The notes: generated from the sequence alone by a model not told the origin. Shown: positions 1 through 11,479, counted from the first letter of the stretch. The stretch is DNA of 64,000 bases from Vreelandella zhuhanensis (GCF_009793355.1 NZ_WTKP01000001.1:124001-188000), one strand, 5' to 3'. A program made the numbers and translations.

Positions 1-94
1 TCAGGTAGCCCTTGTAGGCCACCGGCTCGGCCGCTTCGGGGCTTTGTGCATTGCTTTCGGCGTTGAACAAGCCGGAAAAAAGTTTTTTCAGCAT
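1..94 (-). CDS. HlyU-family-like protein, N-terminal part only
   Basis: A minus-strand frame opens with ATG at 94 and runs off the left edge, giving 31 residues. A GGAGGG-type ribosome binding site lies just upstream. The visible peptide starts MLKKLFSGLF and has a PVAYKGYL segment, which resembles the start of the short HlyU-family proteins (PF10115, about 95 residues, typically PVEYKGY). The rest is outside the window, so the family is tentative and no function can be claimed. It is co-directional with argG but lies downstream of it, 68 bases after the argG stop. Confidence 0.5.
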   Translation of the reverse strand, partial: MLKKLFSGLFNAESNAQSPEAAEPVAYKGYL

Positions 95-162
95 CCTACC
101 CTCCATGTCGCCGGCTGCATCGGCGGGCAACCCCACCGATGCAGAGGCATCAAGGCAACGGA

Positions 163-1383
<1,221 letters not shown>

Positions 1384-1588
1384 TCTCTGCTCCTTCGTTC
1401 ACCGGAAACCGACACCCTGATAGCGGTGTCAGGACATTGGGATAAACCCCAAGTATAGCGCTCTGAATGCTCAGCGAATACCGCCGACGACGATCCTGCA
1501 TCAAAGCTGCTAGAATCGATTACCGAGGCGCGGATTCGCGCCACTCATCATCCGCCGACTCGTTACCCCGCCTCACAAGGAGAGCTGC

Positions 1589-2257
1589 ATGAGCGAGGCA
1601 ATCGCCCGCGACTTAATGGCCCAACGTTTTCGCAGTTATTTGCCGGTCGTGATCGACCTGGAAACCGGCGGTTTCAATGCCCAAGGGGATGCAATTCTTG
1701 AGATTGCCGCGGTCACGCTGACCATGGACCCGGAAGGCAATCTGCTACCCGACGCCACCTATTCCTACCACACCCACCCCTTCGAGGGGGCCAATGTGGA
1801 GCAGTCGGCGCTCGATTTTACCGGGATAAACCTGGATGATCCCTTGCGGAGTCAAGTCGCGCTGACCGAAGCTCAGGCCCTGGGAGAGATCTTTCGCCCG
1901 GTACGCAAGGCACTCAAGGCGCATGGCTGCACAAGGGCGGTGTTGGTTGGCCATAACGCCGCCTTTGACCATGGTTTCCTGAATGCGGCGGTGAATCGCT
2001 GTGGCATCAAGCGCAATCCGTTTCATCCGTTTTCGAGCTTCGACACCGCCTCTCTGGCCGGACTGGTCTATGGCCAGACCGTACTGGCGCGTGCCTGTCG
2101 AGCCGCAGGTATCGAGTTCGACAACCAGGCAGCACATTCAGCGCGTTACGATACCGAACGCACCGCTGAGCTGTTTTGCGCCATGGTAAATCGCTACAAG
2201 GATCTGGGTGGATGGCAACTGGCCCAGCGTGAACAGGGCATGGAAGACACCGACTGA
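1589..2257 (+). CDS. rnt: Ribonuclease T
   Basis: Ribonuclease T is a DEDD-type 3'-5' exoribonuclease that trims the CCA end of tRNAs and matures the 3' ends of 5S and 23S rRNA. The 222-residue protein shows the DEDDh residues: Asp23 and Glu25 in VIDLETGG, Asp127 in GHNAAFD, and His183 with Asp188 in HSARYDTE. The length matches the family. The start follows AAGGAGAG with normal spacing. A TAGAAT -10-like hexamer sits at 1511-1516 without a clear -35. Confidence 0.95.
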   Translation: MSEAIARDLMAQRFRSYLPVVIDLETGGFNAQGDAILEIAAVTLTMDPEGNLLPDATYSYHTHPFEGANVEQSALDFTGINLDDPLRSQVALTEAQALGEIFRPVRKALKAHGCTRAVLVGHNAAFDHGFLNAAVNRCGIKRNPFHPFSSFDTASLAGLVYGQTVLARACRAAGIEFDNQAAHSARYDTERTAELFCAMVNRYKDLGGWQLAQREQGMEDTD

Positions 2258-2425
2258 GCGGATGCAGGCACCCAGGCTTTGCGCTAAACTCCCGCATTTT
2301 GGCCTTTCGCCTTGCAGTGCAGCACCGGTTCGATTGCCTTTACTAGCATTGTCGTTATTAACATTATCCTTATTAACATCGTCCTTACTACCGTCTTTAC
2401 TGTCTCAGGAGCATCAGACGTCCCC

Positions 2426-3685
2426 ATGGCCCAGCACAATGCCTTTTATGCCCAATCCGGCGGCGTTACCGCCGTAATCAACGCCACTGCTTGCGGTGTC
2501 ATTGAAGCCTGCCGCCAGGCGCCCGACCAGATCGGCAAGGTCTACGCCGGCCACAATGGGATTATCGGCGCCTTGACCGAGGACCTGATCGACGTCAATC
2601 AGGAAAGCGATGAGGCAATCGCCGCCCTGCGCCACACCCCGGGCGGGGCGTTTGGGTCCTGTCGCTACAAGCTCAAGGACATCGAAACCCATCGCGCCCA
2701 ATATGAACGTCTGATCGAGGTATTCAAGGCCCATGACATTCGTTATTTTTTTTACAATGGGGGCGGCGATAGCGCGGATACCTGCCTGAAGGTCTCTCAA
2801 CTCTCAGAAAAAATGGGTTATCCGTTAACCGCTATTCATGTGCCCAAGACCGTGGATAACGATCTGCCGGTGACCGATAACAGCCCTGGGTTCGGCAGCG
2901 TCGCCAAGTATATCGCCACCTCCACTCTTGAAGCGTCTCTCGACATCGCCTCGATGTGTGCCACCTCGACCAAGGTGTTCGTGCTCGAAGTGATGGGGCG
3001 CCATGCAGGCTGGATTGCCGCCGCGGGCGGGCTGGCCGGTGAAGCGGAAGGCGAGCCGCCGCATATGATCATCTTTCCGGAAGTGGCATTTGACCGTAAG
3101 AAAGCGATGGCGCGAGTGGATGAAAGCGTCAAACGCTACGGTTACTGCGTGATCGTGGTCTCCGAAGGGGCTCGCTACGAAGACGGTACCTTCCTTGCCG
3201 ATGCCGGCAACACCGATGCGTTCGGCCACCGTCAGCTGGGCGGTGTGGCACCCACGCTTGCCGGTATGGTCAAGCAGGACCTGGGCTATAAATACCACTG
3301 GGCGGTCGCCGACTACCTTCAGCGCTCCGCACGGCATCTTGCGTCAAAAACCGACGTTGAACAGGCCTATGCAGTCGGCCGCGAAGCTGTCGCACTGGCG
3401 TTGGCCGGCAAGAATTCGATGATGCCGGCGATTCGCCGTATCAGCGAAACGCCCTATCAGTGGGATATCATTGCGACACCGCTGGCCGATGTCGCCAACC
3501 GCGAAAAATTCATGCCGCCCTCGTTTATTACCGAGGATGGTTTCGGCATTACACCGGATTGCCGTCAGTATCTGCTGCCCTTGATCCAGGGCGAAGACTT
3601 CCCGCCGTTTGAAAACGGCTTGCCCAAGGTCGCTCGTCTTTCGCTGACCCTGGCGGAACGCAAACTGCCTGATTTCACGCTCTAA
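2426..3685 (+). CDS. pfp: Pyrophosphate-dependent 6-phosphofructokinase
   Basis: The protein phosphorylates fructose 6-phosphate reversibly, probably with pyrophosphate instead of ATP. From the ATG at 2426 it has 419 residues. The open frame continues upstream to 2312, but that part is low-complexity leader, while family similarity starts at MAQHNAFYAQSGG. The subtype rests on the active-site segments GGGDS (112-116) and PKTVDND (140-146): the lysine in PKT occupies the position that is glycine in ATP-dependent enzymes. A weak AGGA lies 15 bases before the start. Inorganic pyrophosphatase lies about 2 kb downstream, so two pyrophosphate-handling enzymes are near neighbours, though not in one operon. 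Confidence 0.9.
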   Translation: MAQHNAFYAQSGGVTAVINATACGVIEACRQAPDQIGKVYAGHNGIIGALTEDLIDVNQESDEAIAALRHTPGGAFGSCRYKLKDIETHRAQYERLIEVFKAHDIRYFFYNGGGDSADTCLKVSQLSEKMGYPLTAIHVPKTVDNDLPVTDNSPGFGSVAKYIATSTLEASLDIASMCATSTKVFVLEVMGRHAGWIAAAGGLAGEAEGEPPHMIIFPEVAFDRKKAMARVDESVKRYGYCVIVVSEGARYEDGTFLADAGNTDAFGHRQLGGVAPTLAGMVKQDLGYKYHWAVADYLQRSARHLASKTDVEQAYAVGREAVALALAGKNSMMPAIRRISETPYQWDIIATPLADVANREKFMPPSFITEDGFGITPDCRQYLLPLIQGEDFPPFENGLPKVARLSLTLAERKLPDFTL

Positions 3686-3721
3686 TTTTGATCGAGACCT
3701 TTCTTTGCACGGAGGCACTGA

Positions 3722-5437
3722 CTAGCGCAGCAGCCAGGAAAGCACCAACAGCAATAATAGAATACCGGCCACACCCTGCCAGAAGCGGCGTGGCTCACGG
3801 CTTTGCACCTCATGATCTTCCTTGCGCCCCAGCGACACCTGCAGGGCATGCAGAAACTCCGACATTCGACGAAAGCGCAGCGCCCGTTGCGGGTCCAAGG
3901 CTCGGCGCAACGCATCATCCAGAGCCTGGGTGATCTCGGGATTGAAACTCCGCGCACTGCGATAGCTCAGTTGCTCCAGATCGGTATGGCTGCGCAACCG
4001 ATTGGGGGTCAGGACGTAAGGCAGCTCACCGGTCAATAACCAATAGGTCGTCGAGGCCAGGGCATACTGGTCACTGCGCCTTCCCAAGCCGTCCCCAAGC
4101 GCATACTCCGGCGCGCTATGTTCGTTGATACCGACTTGCCCGAGCAGCTCCCGAGACTGGCGCTGATTGTCTATTTCACGAAAATGGCAGGCACTGAAAT
4201 CCGCCAGCACCACCTTCCCATGATTATCGATCAACACATTGTCAGGATGAATCTGCTGATGCAGCACATCACGATGATGCAATGCCTTGACGGCCTTGCC
4301 TAGTTGATTGGCAATATCCAGACGCTGGTTCAAGCTCGCCTGAGGATGGCGTTCGGCCCATTGACGCAACGTCTCGCCCTCCACGTGCGCCATGAGATAG
4401 TACAGATAGCGACGTGGCCGGGAAGGCTCCATGACCCGCACCACAAAGGGTGAATTGATTCGCTCCACCACCCATTGCTGTAACAGAAAGTGCTCCAGAT
4501 AGGCATTGCGCAACGAAAGCTCCGGACTGGGGGCCTTCATCACCATTTCGCGCTCAGTATGAATATCGCGCACCCGGTAGACACGTGATTGGGCGGTTCT
4601 AGAAAGCACCTCCTGCACTTCCAGCCCATCCAGGCGTTCACCGGGCGATAGCTCCGGCGGAATTGGCAAATCACCGTACAACCGGCCGGGATGATCCTCC
4701 TCCTCTTCGGGCAGCTCATCGATTCGCACCAGCTGAAAGCAGAACTGGTCACCACCATAGCCACGGTCCTGGGCCCGTGTCCGAGCTTCATCCGCCAGAC
4801 GGTCACAGGCAGCGTCCAGATCACTGGCATCCAACCGAATCAGACGCACATAATCGGAAGGCAGTAAGGTGCCGCGCACCGCCTGAGTCGTGAACAGGAA
4901 AATATCCCCCTGCTTGAGCGGCATCCGGCTGTAGTCAATCTCCAGGCTGCAATCCATGCCCAGCGCTCGAGAGGGATAACGATAGCCCCCGAGATCAGTC
5001 ACATGGTCCTGCGAAAGTTGCTCGAACTCAGCCCCACGCAGGCGAAATACCAAGGTATCACCCATGTGAAACAGATGTGCCTCACGCCCGCGGAATACCA
5101 ATGCGGAAAGCGAGGAAACGAAACTGCCTTCCTTGACATGCTGACTCTGGCTGTAACACCAACTATTGAGTGACCGCAGCACCCGGGTGGCTGATGTTTT
5201 AACCTCCCAGTGGTCGGGAGTGGAAAAATAATCAGCCAGAAAGCCTCTTACACTCAGGTCGCCGGCTTGCTTGGCCATGACATTGCGCGACACGGAATCA
5301 CTGATCACCGCACATGCCCCCTTGGCTCGCAACAAGGTCGGCTCCGGCATCCGCACCGCCATCGAACTGCGATGTTTTCGCCGTTCCGGTGCCACGAATG
5401 CCTGGCCGTAACTCAACAATAACTGGGCATGTGCCAA
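3722..5437 (-). CDS. PP2C phosphatase / protein kinase fusion with degenerate catalytic sites
   Basis: The 571-residue protein has an N-terminal PP2C-like domain (about 1-240), a protein-kinase-like domain (about 265-535) and one C-terminal membrane helix (552-570). This is the layout of the bifunctional Ser/Thr kinase/phosphatase family known from pseudomonads and halomonads. Key residues are missing. The PP2C motif normally read TDGV is TQAV (Gln185), and the early Asp pair is replaced around residues 22-25 (HRSS). The kinase catalytic loop normally ending HxD is HQQ (Gln395). The ATP lysine (Lys301), DFS (Asp413) and HPDN remain. It may be a membrane-anchored pseudoenzyme or scaffold. It is convergent with pfp and divergent from ppa. 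Confidence 0.85.
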   Translation of the reverse strand: MAHAQLLLSYGQAFVAPERRKHRSSMAVRMPEPTLLRAKGACAVISDSVSRNVMAKQAGDLSVRGFLADYFSTPDHWEVKTSATRVLRSLNSWCYSQSQHVKEGSFVSSLSALVFRGREAHLFHMGDTLVFRLRGAEFEQLSQDHVTDLGGYRYPSRALGMDCSLEIDYSRMPLKQGDIFLFTTQAVRGTLLPSDYVRLIRLDASDLDAACDRLADEARTRAQDRGYGGDQFCFQLVRIDELPEEEEDHPGRLYGDLPIPPELSPGERLDGLEVQEVLSRTAQSRVYRVRDIHTEREMVMKAPSPELSLRNAYLEHFLLQQWVVERINSPFVVRVMEPSRPRRYLYYLMAHVEGETLRQWAERHPQASLNQRLDIANQLGKAVKALHHRDVLHQQIHPDNVLIDNHGKVVLADFSACHFREIDNQRQSRELLGQVGINEHSAPEYALGDGLGRRSDQYALASTTYWLLTGELPYVLTPNRLRSHTDLEQLSYRSARSFNPEITQALDDALRRALDPQRALRFRRMSEFLHALQVSLGRKEDHEVQSREPRRFWQGVAGILLLLLVLSWLLR

Positions 5438-5593
5438 GCCATCCTCCTCGATTTAACAGCAAATGCGCCTAATTTACCGGCGATTGCACCTGACAGTGGG
5501 CATCATGATACACGTCGTTGCCTGGAAACGATGCTCCCAGCCCCACTCACTATCCTATCTATCGCCAGCTTATTCATCCCAACCTATGTCGCA

Positions 5594-5623
5594 TTGGTAA
5601 TCCCGCAGTCATGTTCGTATAAT
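5594..5623 (+). promoter_or_regulatory. Sigma-70-type promoter of ppa
   Basis: TTGGTA (5594-5599) and a perfect TATAAT (5618-5623) are separated by 18 bases, about 60 bases upstream of the ppa start. This is the best core promoter match in the divergent gap 5438-5684. Confidence 0.6.
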
Positions 5624-5684
5624 CCTTGCCAATTAACGCCGACTCGCGCACTCCTCGAGCCCCTGCAACAGCAAGGAATTCACG

Positions 5685-6215
5685 ATGAACTTCGATAACA
5701 TTCCCGCCGGTAAAGAACTTCCCAATGACGTCTACGTGGTTATTGAGATTCCGGCCCATCATTCGCCTATCAAGTACGAGATCGACAAGGACATGGGCGC
5801 CTTGCTGGTGGACCGCTTCATGGCCACCCCGATGTTCTACCCGGCCAACTACGGATTTATTCCTCACACCCTGGCCGATGACGGCGATGCCCTGGATGCG
5901 CTGGTGGTAACACCCCACCCTGTTCAGCCCGGCTGCATCATTCGTGCTCGCCCGATCGGCATTCTCAATATGACCGATGAAGCCGGTGAAGACGCCAAGC
6001 TGGTGTGTGTACCTCACGCCAAGCTGAGCAGTCTTTACGACGACGTTCAGGAAGTTACCGACCTTCCCGAGCTTCTGCGCCAGCAGATCGCCCACTTCTT
6101 CGAGAACTACAAGGATCTCGAAAAAGGCAAATGGGTCAAGGTCGAGTCCTGGGAAGGTGCTGAGGCCGCGCGCAAAGCAATCGAAAAATCAGTGATCGCT
6201 TACGAAAAAACCTGA
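5685..6215 (+). CDS. ppa: Inorganic pyrophosphatase
   Basis: The enzyme hydrolyses pyrophosphate to phosphate in the cytoplasm and so drives biosynthetic reactions. Its 176 residues fit the family I soluble pyrophosphatases. The substrate and metal segments are present: [14 protein letters not shown] near residue 25, YPANYGFIP near 50, and DGDALDALV near 65 with its metal-binding aspartates. AAGGAA precedes the ATG. It is monocistronic, with its own promoter and a hairpin after the stop codon. Confidence 0.97.
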   Translation: MNFDNIPAGKELPNDVYVVIEIPAHHSPIKYEIDKDMGALLVDRFMATPMFYPANYGFIPHTLADDGDALDALVVTPHPVQPGCIIRARPIGILNMTDEAGEDAKLVCVPHAKLSSLYDDVQEVTDLPELLRQQIAHFFENYKDLEKGKWVKVESWEGAEAARKAIEKSVIAYEKT

Positions 6216-6246
6216 ATTAAGCTGATTTTCGAGATTGAATGTCGCT

Positions 6247-6274
6247 ATGGAAGCCGCCCAAGGGCGGCTTCCAT
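6247..6274 (+). terminator. Hairpin downstream of ppa
   Basis: ATGGAAGCCGCCC and its exact reverse complement face each other around a two-base centre, about 30 bases after the ppa stop. The stem is strong, but no clear T tract follows, so termination is likely rather than certain. Confidence 0.6.
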
Positions 6275-6501
6275 GTATTAAATCGCTAGAAAAGACGCTC
6301 CCGCGACATGAGCGCGCATCGCCTGCGTATTGCGCCTGGCTGCGGTATTCTGATGCAGTTGAAGGGAACCTCCCGAGCTTATGTATTTCGAAAGCACGCC
6401 GGCTTTTGGATAATGAGCATTAAAAACGTTGAGTTTTAAATGCCCAAGTCAGCAATGCCTAAGTCAGCTACCCTGTCAAGCTTTCGGTTTGAGGAAACGC
6501 T

Positions 6502-8358
6502 GTGTCGATAGTTAAACGTCTTACCTGCCTGTTACTGCTTTTTGTTCCGCTTCTGGCTCAGGCTCAATGGTTCAATTCGTCGGGTGGCGAGGATGATTTC
6601 CTGCCTGTGATGCAAGCATTTCAGCCTAGCGCCTGGCATGACGGAGAGACGTTATATATCGGCATGCAAAGTGCCGAAGGGTATTACCTCTACCGGCACC
6701 AGTTCGCGGTGGAAAGTCTTGATGAAGAAGTCATCCTAGGTGAACCTCAGCTACCGGAAGGCAACTTCACCACCGATGAATTTCTAGGCGATGTTTACGT
6801 CTTCCGCGACACCCTGGTCTTCGAGACACCTTTACAAGACAGCCACTCCGGGCCATTCGAGCTGCAACTGACCTTTCAGGGCTGTGCGGACGCAGGCCTC
6901 TGCTATCCGCCGGAACGCACCACATTGCAGGCGGCTCAGACCCGTGCGCCCCCCGCCTTTACCGACTGGACTCCCCAGGCATCGTCTTCTTCTGCGGTTA
7001 AGCAATCATCACCGAGTCGAGACAGCAACAGCTTTGCTCCCCCGCAAAGTGAAGACGGTCGTTTCAGTGCACTGATACATGACGCCAGCTTACCGCTGGC
7101 GTTGGGGCTGTTCTTTCTCGCCGGGCTAGGGTTGACGTTCACTCCCTGCGTACTCCCCATGATTCCGATTCTTTCCTCGATTATTGTCGGCCAGAATCCT
7201 TCACGACCCAGAGCTTTCGTGCTTTCGGCAAGCTACGTCCTCGGGATGGCCTTTACCTACGCCTTGGTGGGCGTCTTGATGGGATTGTTCGGTGCCGGGC
7301 TCAATTTGCAGGCTCACCTGCAATCCGCACCGGTGCTGATCACCTTCAGTGTCTTATTCAGTCTTTTTGCCCTGGCCATGTTCGGGGCGTTTGACCTGCG
7401 CCTTTCTCCCCGGCTGGCCGGGCGCATCGATGCTTGGCAGAATCGTGCCCAACGCAGCGGGCCTGCCGGGCTTGCCGTCGCTGGCGCGCTTTCGGTGCTA
7501 GTGGTCTCGCCTTGCGTGACCGCACCGCTGGCCGGCACGCTTGTCTTCATCTCCAGCACCGGCGATGCCTTCATGGGCGGTGGCGTACTGCTGGCGCTCG
7601 GCCTAGGCATGGGTGTGCCGTTGCTATTGGTCGGCACCTTCGGCGCTACCTTCCTGCCGCGCTCCGGCGCCTGGATGAATGGCATCAAGATCACCTTTGG
7701 CATCTTGCTACTGGGCGTGGCGATATGGATGGTGGAGCGCTTGCTTCCCGCCGCACTGATCATGCTTCTTTGGGCGGCATTGGCTATCGGTACGGCTCTG
7801 GCGCTGGGTGCCTTGACCTTCAATCAGCCCCAAGGGTGGCCGCGCGTACGTCAAGCGCTCGGCATTGTGTTGCTGACTTGGGGCGTCGTGCTGCTTGTCG
7901 GGGCCGCCCAAGGGGGCCATGACCCACTACGCCCTCTAGGCAACCAAATGGCGGGCAGCACAGAGGGAAACGCCAAAGCGGTGCCTGTTGAAGCCATTAC
8001 CGTGAACCGCCTCGACGCCTTGGAACGGGAACTGGCACGCGCCCAGCAGCAAGGACGCCCAGCGTTCGTGCATTTTACTGCCGACTGGTGCATTTCCTGC
8101 AAACTGATGGAGCGCAATGTCTATCCCGACCCGAGGGTTGTTCAAGCCATGGCACGCTATGTACGAATCAATGTGGACGTTACCCAGACGGACCCTGTCA
8201 GCCGTGAATTACTCGATCATTTCAGTCTTTTCGGCCCCCCCAGCCTATTATTCTTTCATGCCGGCGAGGAAATTCGTGATGCGCGAATTCAGGGCGAGGT
8301 GAATGCCGACCACCTGAGCGAGCATCTGGATAATCTGAACACCTGGCTGGCCAGCTAG
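6502..8358 (+). CDS. dsbD: Thiol:disulfide interchange protein DsbD
   Basis: DsbD carries electrons from cytoplasmic thioredoxin across the inner membrane to periplasmic DsbC/DsbG-type proteins. The 618-residue protein starts with GTG after GAGGAAAC. It has a signal peptide ending near AQAQ, an N-terminal domain with a paired-cysteine segment (GCADAGLCYPP), a block of hydrophobic helices containing LTFTPCVLPM and VVSPCVTAP, and a C-terminal thioredoxin domain with the CISC active site (Cys530, Cys533). All three redox modules are therefore intact. No cutA or other partner gene is adjacent. Confidence 0.95.
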   Translation: MSIVKRLTCLLLLFVPLLAQAQWFNSSGGEDDFLPVMQAFQPSAWHDGETLYIGMQSAEGYYLYRHQFAVESLDEEVILGEPQLPEGNFTTDEFLGDVYVFRDTLVFETPLQDSHSGPFELQLTFQGCADAGLCYPPERTTLQAAQTRAPPAFTDWTPQASSSSAVKQSSPSRDSNSFAPPQSEDGRFSALIHDASLPLALGLFFLAGLGLTFTPCVLPMIPILSSIIVGQNPSRPRAFVLSASYVLGMAFTYALVGVLMGLFGAGLNLQAHLQSAPVLITFSVLFSLFALAMFGAFDLRLSPRLAGRIDAWQNRAQRSGPAGLAVAGALSVLVVSPCVTAPLAGTLVFISSTGDAFMGGGVLLALGLGMGVPLLLVGTFGATFLPRSGAWMNGIKITFGILLLGVAIWMVERLLPAALIMLLWAALAIGTALALGALTFNQPQGWPRVRQALGIVLLTWGVVLLVGAAQGGHDPLRPLGNQMAGSTEGNAKAVPVEAITVNRLDALERELARAQQQGRPAFVHFTADWCISCKLMERNVYPDPRVVQAMARYVRINVDVTQTDPVSRELLDHFSLFGPPSLLFFHAGEEIRDARIQGEVNADHLSEHLDNLNTWLAS

Positions 8359-8670
8359 CTTCAAGTCGTTCGCCAGAGCGACCCAACGCACAATCTTCGC
8401 CAAACGCACGCCAAAAGCACATATCAGGTCATGCTCTTGCACGACTGGACATCATGGGTATTTTTCGGCAAACTCGGCTGCCATATTTCAAGGTAAAGTA
8501 CGGCTTTTAGAGCGGACTACCAAGCAATGTGCATCATCTTGCAGGTTTCTCTTCAAATTTGATGCCGGTTTACTGCGAGTTTAGAACTCGTTCCAACATG
8601 ACGTAATCATGGGCCATGCCTTGTTCAACCCATGAAGCTACAGTCGCTACCACCTAACTGGGATAATGAG
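8359..8670. other. 312-base intergenic stretch before accBC
   Basis: No credible coding frame is visible. The stretch presumably holds the accBC promoter and leader, but I cannot defend a -35/-10 pair. In many gammaproteobacteria aroQ lies immediately upstream of accB; it is absent here. Confidence 0.4.
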
Positions 8671-9123
8671 ATGGATATTCGCAAAGTCAAAAAACTGATT
8701 GAGTTACTCGAAGAATCCAATATCAGCGAAATCGAAATTCAGGAAGGTGAAGAATCCGTTCGCATCAGCCGACACCCCAATGGCACCAACTGGCAATCGC
8801 AGCCGATGCCGCACTATCCGGCACCCACTTCACCCATGCCTGCGGCACCCATGCCTGCAGATGCCGAGCCGGCAGAACAGCAATATCGTGGCGAAGCGCT
8901 CAAGTCACCCATGGTAGGCACCTTCTACCGTAGCCCGGCGCCGGGTTCCAAATCGTTTGTCGAAGTTGGCGACACCGTCAAGAAAGGCGACACCGTCTGT
9001 ATCGTGGAAGCCATGAAAATGATGAACCAGATCGAAGTGGATCGCGACGGTGTCGTGGAAGCCATTCTGGTCGAGGATGGCGAGCCGGTCGAATTCGATC
9101 AGCCGATGATCGTGATTGCCTGA
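8671..9123 (+). CDS. accB: Biotin carboxyl carrier protein of acetyl-CoA carboxylase
   Basis: BCCP carries the biotin that shuttles carboxyl groups between AccC and AccAD in the first step of fatty acid synthesis. I start it at the ATG at 8671 ([13 protein letters not shown]), which gives 150 residues, the usual length; the frame is open 13 codons further upstream. The protein has an N-terminal helical region, a Pro/Ala/Met-rich linker (about 45-75) and the biotinyl domain with VEAMKMM, where Lys116 is the biotinylated residue. accC follows 31 bases downstream, forming the conserved accBC pair. Confidence 0.95.
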   Translation: MDIRKVKKLIELLEESNISEIEIQEGEESVRISRHPNGTNWQSQPMPHYPAPTSPMPAAPMPADAEPAEQQYRGEALKSPMVGTFYRSPAPGSKSFVEVGDTVKKGDTVCIVEAMKMMNQIEVDRDGVVEAILVEDGEPVEFDQPMIVIA

Positions 9124-9154
9124 TCTTTCATTTCTGACACGGGTGTATTCTCCC

Positions 9155-10495
9155 ATGCTCGACAAGGTACTTATCGCCAATCGTGGCGAGATTGCTCTGC
9201 GCATCCTGCGGGCCTGTAAAGAACTGGGCATCAAGACCGTTGCGGTACATTCCAAGGCGGACCGCGAGTTGATGCATGTTCGCCTGGCGGATGAGGCTGT
9301 CTGTATCGGCCCCGCCTCCTCGGCCCAATCCTATCTCAATATCCCGGCGCTAATCAGCGCGGCCGAAGTGACCGACGCAAGCGCCATTCACCCCGGCTAT
9401 GGCTTTCTTTCAGAAAATGCCAACTTTGCCGAACAGGTGGAACGCTCCGGCTTTACTTTCATCGGACCGCGCGCCGACACCATTCGCCTGATGGGCGATA
9501 AAGTCAGTGCCATCGAATCGATGAAAAAAGCCGGTGTACCCACGGTGCCGGGTTCCGACGGCCCTTTGGGTGACGATGAAAGCGCCACTCTGGAAACCGC
9601 GCAACGCATTGGCTACCCCGTCATCATCAAGGCCGCTTCCGGTGGTGGTGGACGCGGCATGCGGGTGGTGCATACCGAAGCCCACCTGCTTTCCGCGGTC
9701 AACATCACCCGTACCGAAGCCCATTCGGCGTTTGGAGATGGCACGGTATACATGGAGAAATTCCTGGAAAAGCCACGCCACGTGGAAGTTCAGGTACTTG
9801 CCGACGGCCAGGGCAACGCTATCCATCTGTATGACCGTGACTGCTCCTTGCAGCGTCGTCATCAGAAAGTCCTCGAAGAAGCCCCCGCCCCCGGCATCGA
9901 TCCCGAGGCGCGCGCCAAGGTGCTCGAAGCCTGTCGCCAAGCCTGTATCACGCTCAATTATCGTGGCGCCGGCACGTTCGAGTTTCTTTACGAAGACGGT
10001 AAATTCTTCTTTATCGAAATGAACACTCGTGTTCAGGTCGAGCATCCGGTCACCGAAATGGTCACCGGTGTGGATATCGTCAAGGAGCAGTTACTGATTG
10101 CTTCCGGCCAGCCACTTTCCTATCGCCAGGAAGATATCACGCTCAACGGCCACGCTTTCGAATGTCGTATCAACGCCGAAGATGCCCGTACCTTCATGCC
10201 GTCTCCCGGCAAGGTCACCTTGTATCACGCCCCAGGCGGCCTGGGTGTGCGCATGGACTCGCATCTTTACACCGGTTACACGGTACCGCCCCACTACGAC
10301 TCCCTGATCGGCAAGCTGATCACCTGGGGAGCGAGCCGCGACATTGCCCTGACCCGTATGCGCAATGCACTGGACGAGCTGTTGGTGGAAGGCATCAAGA
10401 CCAATATCGATTTGCAGAAAGACCTGGTGCGCGACGGCTACTTCCGCCAAGGCGGAGTCAACATCCATTATCTGGAAAAAAAGCTCGCCTCCTAG
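9155..10495 (+). CDS. accC: Biotin carboxylase subunit of acetyl-CoA carboxylase
   Basis: AccC uses ATP and bicarbonate to carboxylate the biotin on AccB. The ATG at 9155 gives [17 protein letters not shown] and 446 residues, the family length; the longer open frame from 9116 overlaps accB and is unlikely. The glycine-rich ATP-grasp loop SGGGGRGM (near residue 165) and the [16 protein letters not shown] segment (near 290) are visible. The ribosome binding site is weak, so translation may be coupled to accB. Confidence 0.96.
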   Translation: MLDKVLIANRGEIALRILRACKELGIKTVAVHSKADRELMHVRLADEAVCIGPASSAQSYLNIPALISAAEVTDASAIHPGYGFLSENANFAEQVERSGFTFIGPRADTIRLMGDKVSAIESMKKAGVPTVPGSDGPLGDDESATLETAQRIGYPVIIKAASGGGGRGMRVVHTEAHLLSAVNITRTEAHSAFGDGTVYMEKFLEKPRHVEVQVLADGQGNAIHLYDRDCSLQRRHQKVLEEAPAPGIDPEARAKVLEACRQACITLNYRGAGTFEFLYEDGKFFFIEMNTRVQVEHPVTEMVTGVDIVKEQLLIASGQPLSYRQEDITLNGHAFECRINAEDARTFMPSPGKVTLYHAPGGLGVRMDSHLYTGYTVPPHYDSLIGKLITWGASRDIALTRMRNALDELLVEGIKTNIDLQKDLVRDGYFRQGGVNIHYLEKKLAS

Positions 10496-10561
10496 CTTTT
10501 CGTACCAAACCTAGCTGGCAAGTGTCGTCGTCTTATCGCTCGTTTCATAGGGAGATCACCC

Positions 10562-11479
10562 ATGGCCTGGCTGCAGTTGAAAGCCCACGTCGCGCCGGAG
10601 CAGGCCGACCGTCTGGAAGAGTTGCTGCTTGCCGAAGGTGCCACCGCCATCAGCTTGCAGGACGCTCACGACGATCCGGTATTCGAGCCCGAGCGGGGCA
10701 CCACCCCCTTATGGCAGGACACCATCCTGACCGCGCTTTACGATGACCTGGAAGCGGTGGACAGCATGCTCGAACGGCTGAACGCCGCCTGGTCCGTACA
10801 GCTGCCGCAAGAACCCTGCCCGGAAATCGAGTATGAATTGCTCGCCGACCGCGACTGGGAGCGAGAGTGGATGGACGACTTCCAGCCGTTGCGGATGGGT
10901 CAGCGTCTATGGATCGTACCCAGCTGGCACGAACCACCCGACGCCGAGGCGGTCAATCTGGTGCTCGATCCCGGCCTGGCCTTCGGCACCGGAACCCACC
11001 CTACGACGGCCTTGTGCCTGGAATGGCTGGATTCCCTGGCCGTCAACGGCGAGCTCGAAGGCAAGCGGGTACTCGATGTAGGCTGTGGCTCGGGCATTCT
11101 GGCCATTGCCGCCCTGAAATTGGGTGCCGCCCATGCCCAGGGCACCGATATCGATCCCCAAGCACTTCAGGCCAGCCGCGATAACGCCCTGCGTAACACA
11201 TTGCCGGAAAGCAGCTTGACACTGTGCTACCCCGAACAGCTATCCGGCGATGTTTATCCGGTCGTGCTGGCGAATATCCTGGCAGGGCCGCTGATACAAC
11301 TGGCCCCTACGATTGCCGGCCACGTGGCCGCGGGCGGCTACCTGGCACTTTCGGGAATTCTGGCCCATCAGGCTGATGAGGTGATCACCGCTTACAGGGA
11401 CCAGGGCTTGATCATGGACGATCCTGTCATTCGCGAAGGCTGGGCACGCCTCACCGGGCATCGCGCTGTCCTGAACTGA
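10562..11479 (+). CDS. prmA: Ribosomal protein L11 methyltransferase
   Basis: PrmA trimethylates amino groups of ribosomal protein L11 using S-adenosylmethionine. The 305-residue protein has an N-terminal substrate-recognition domain and a C-terminal Rossmann-type methyltransferase domain with motif [10 protein letters not shown] (near residue 175) and the [15 protein letters not shown] segment before it. GGGAG precedes the ATG. The gene follows accC by 66 bases, the usual accBC-prmA order, and is likely co-transcribed. Confidence 0.95.
   Translation: MAWLQLKAHVAPEQADRLEELLLAEGATAISLQDAHDDPVFEPERGTTPLWQDTILTALYDDLEAVDSMLERLNAAWSVQLPQEPCPEIEYELLADRDWEREWMDDFQPLRMGQRLWIVPSWHEPPDAEAVNLVLDPGLAFGTGTHPTTALCLEWLDSLAVNGELEGKRVLDVGCGSGILAIAALKLGAAHAQGTDIDPQALQASRDNALRNTLPESSLTLCYPEQLSGDVYPVVLANILAGPLIQLAPTIAGHVAAGGYLALSGILAHQADEVITAYRDQGLIMDDPVIREGWARLTGHRAVLN

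Noticed and set aside
4270-4282. HRD in HHRDV of the kinase-like protein (residues 388-390) as the catalytic motif
   Set aside because: The conserved PDN partner lies at the distance that makes HQQ (393-395) the aligned loop; the HRD is four residues too early.
6235-6423. 62-codon frame after ppa
   Set aside because: It runs through the strong ppa hairpin, lacks a ribosome binding site and has no recognisable features.
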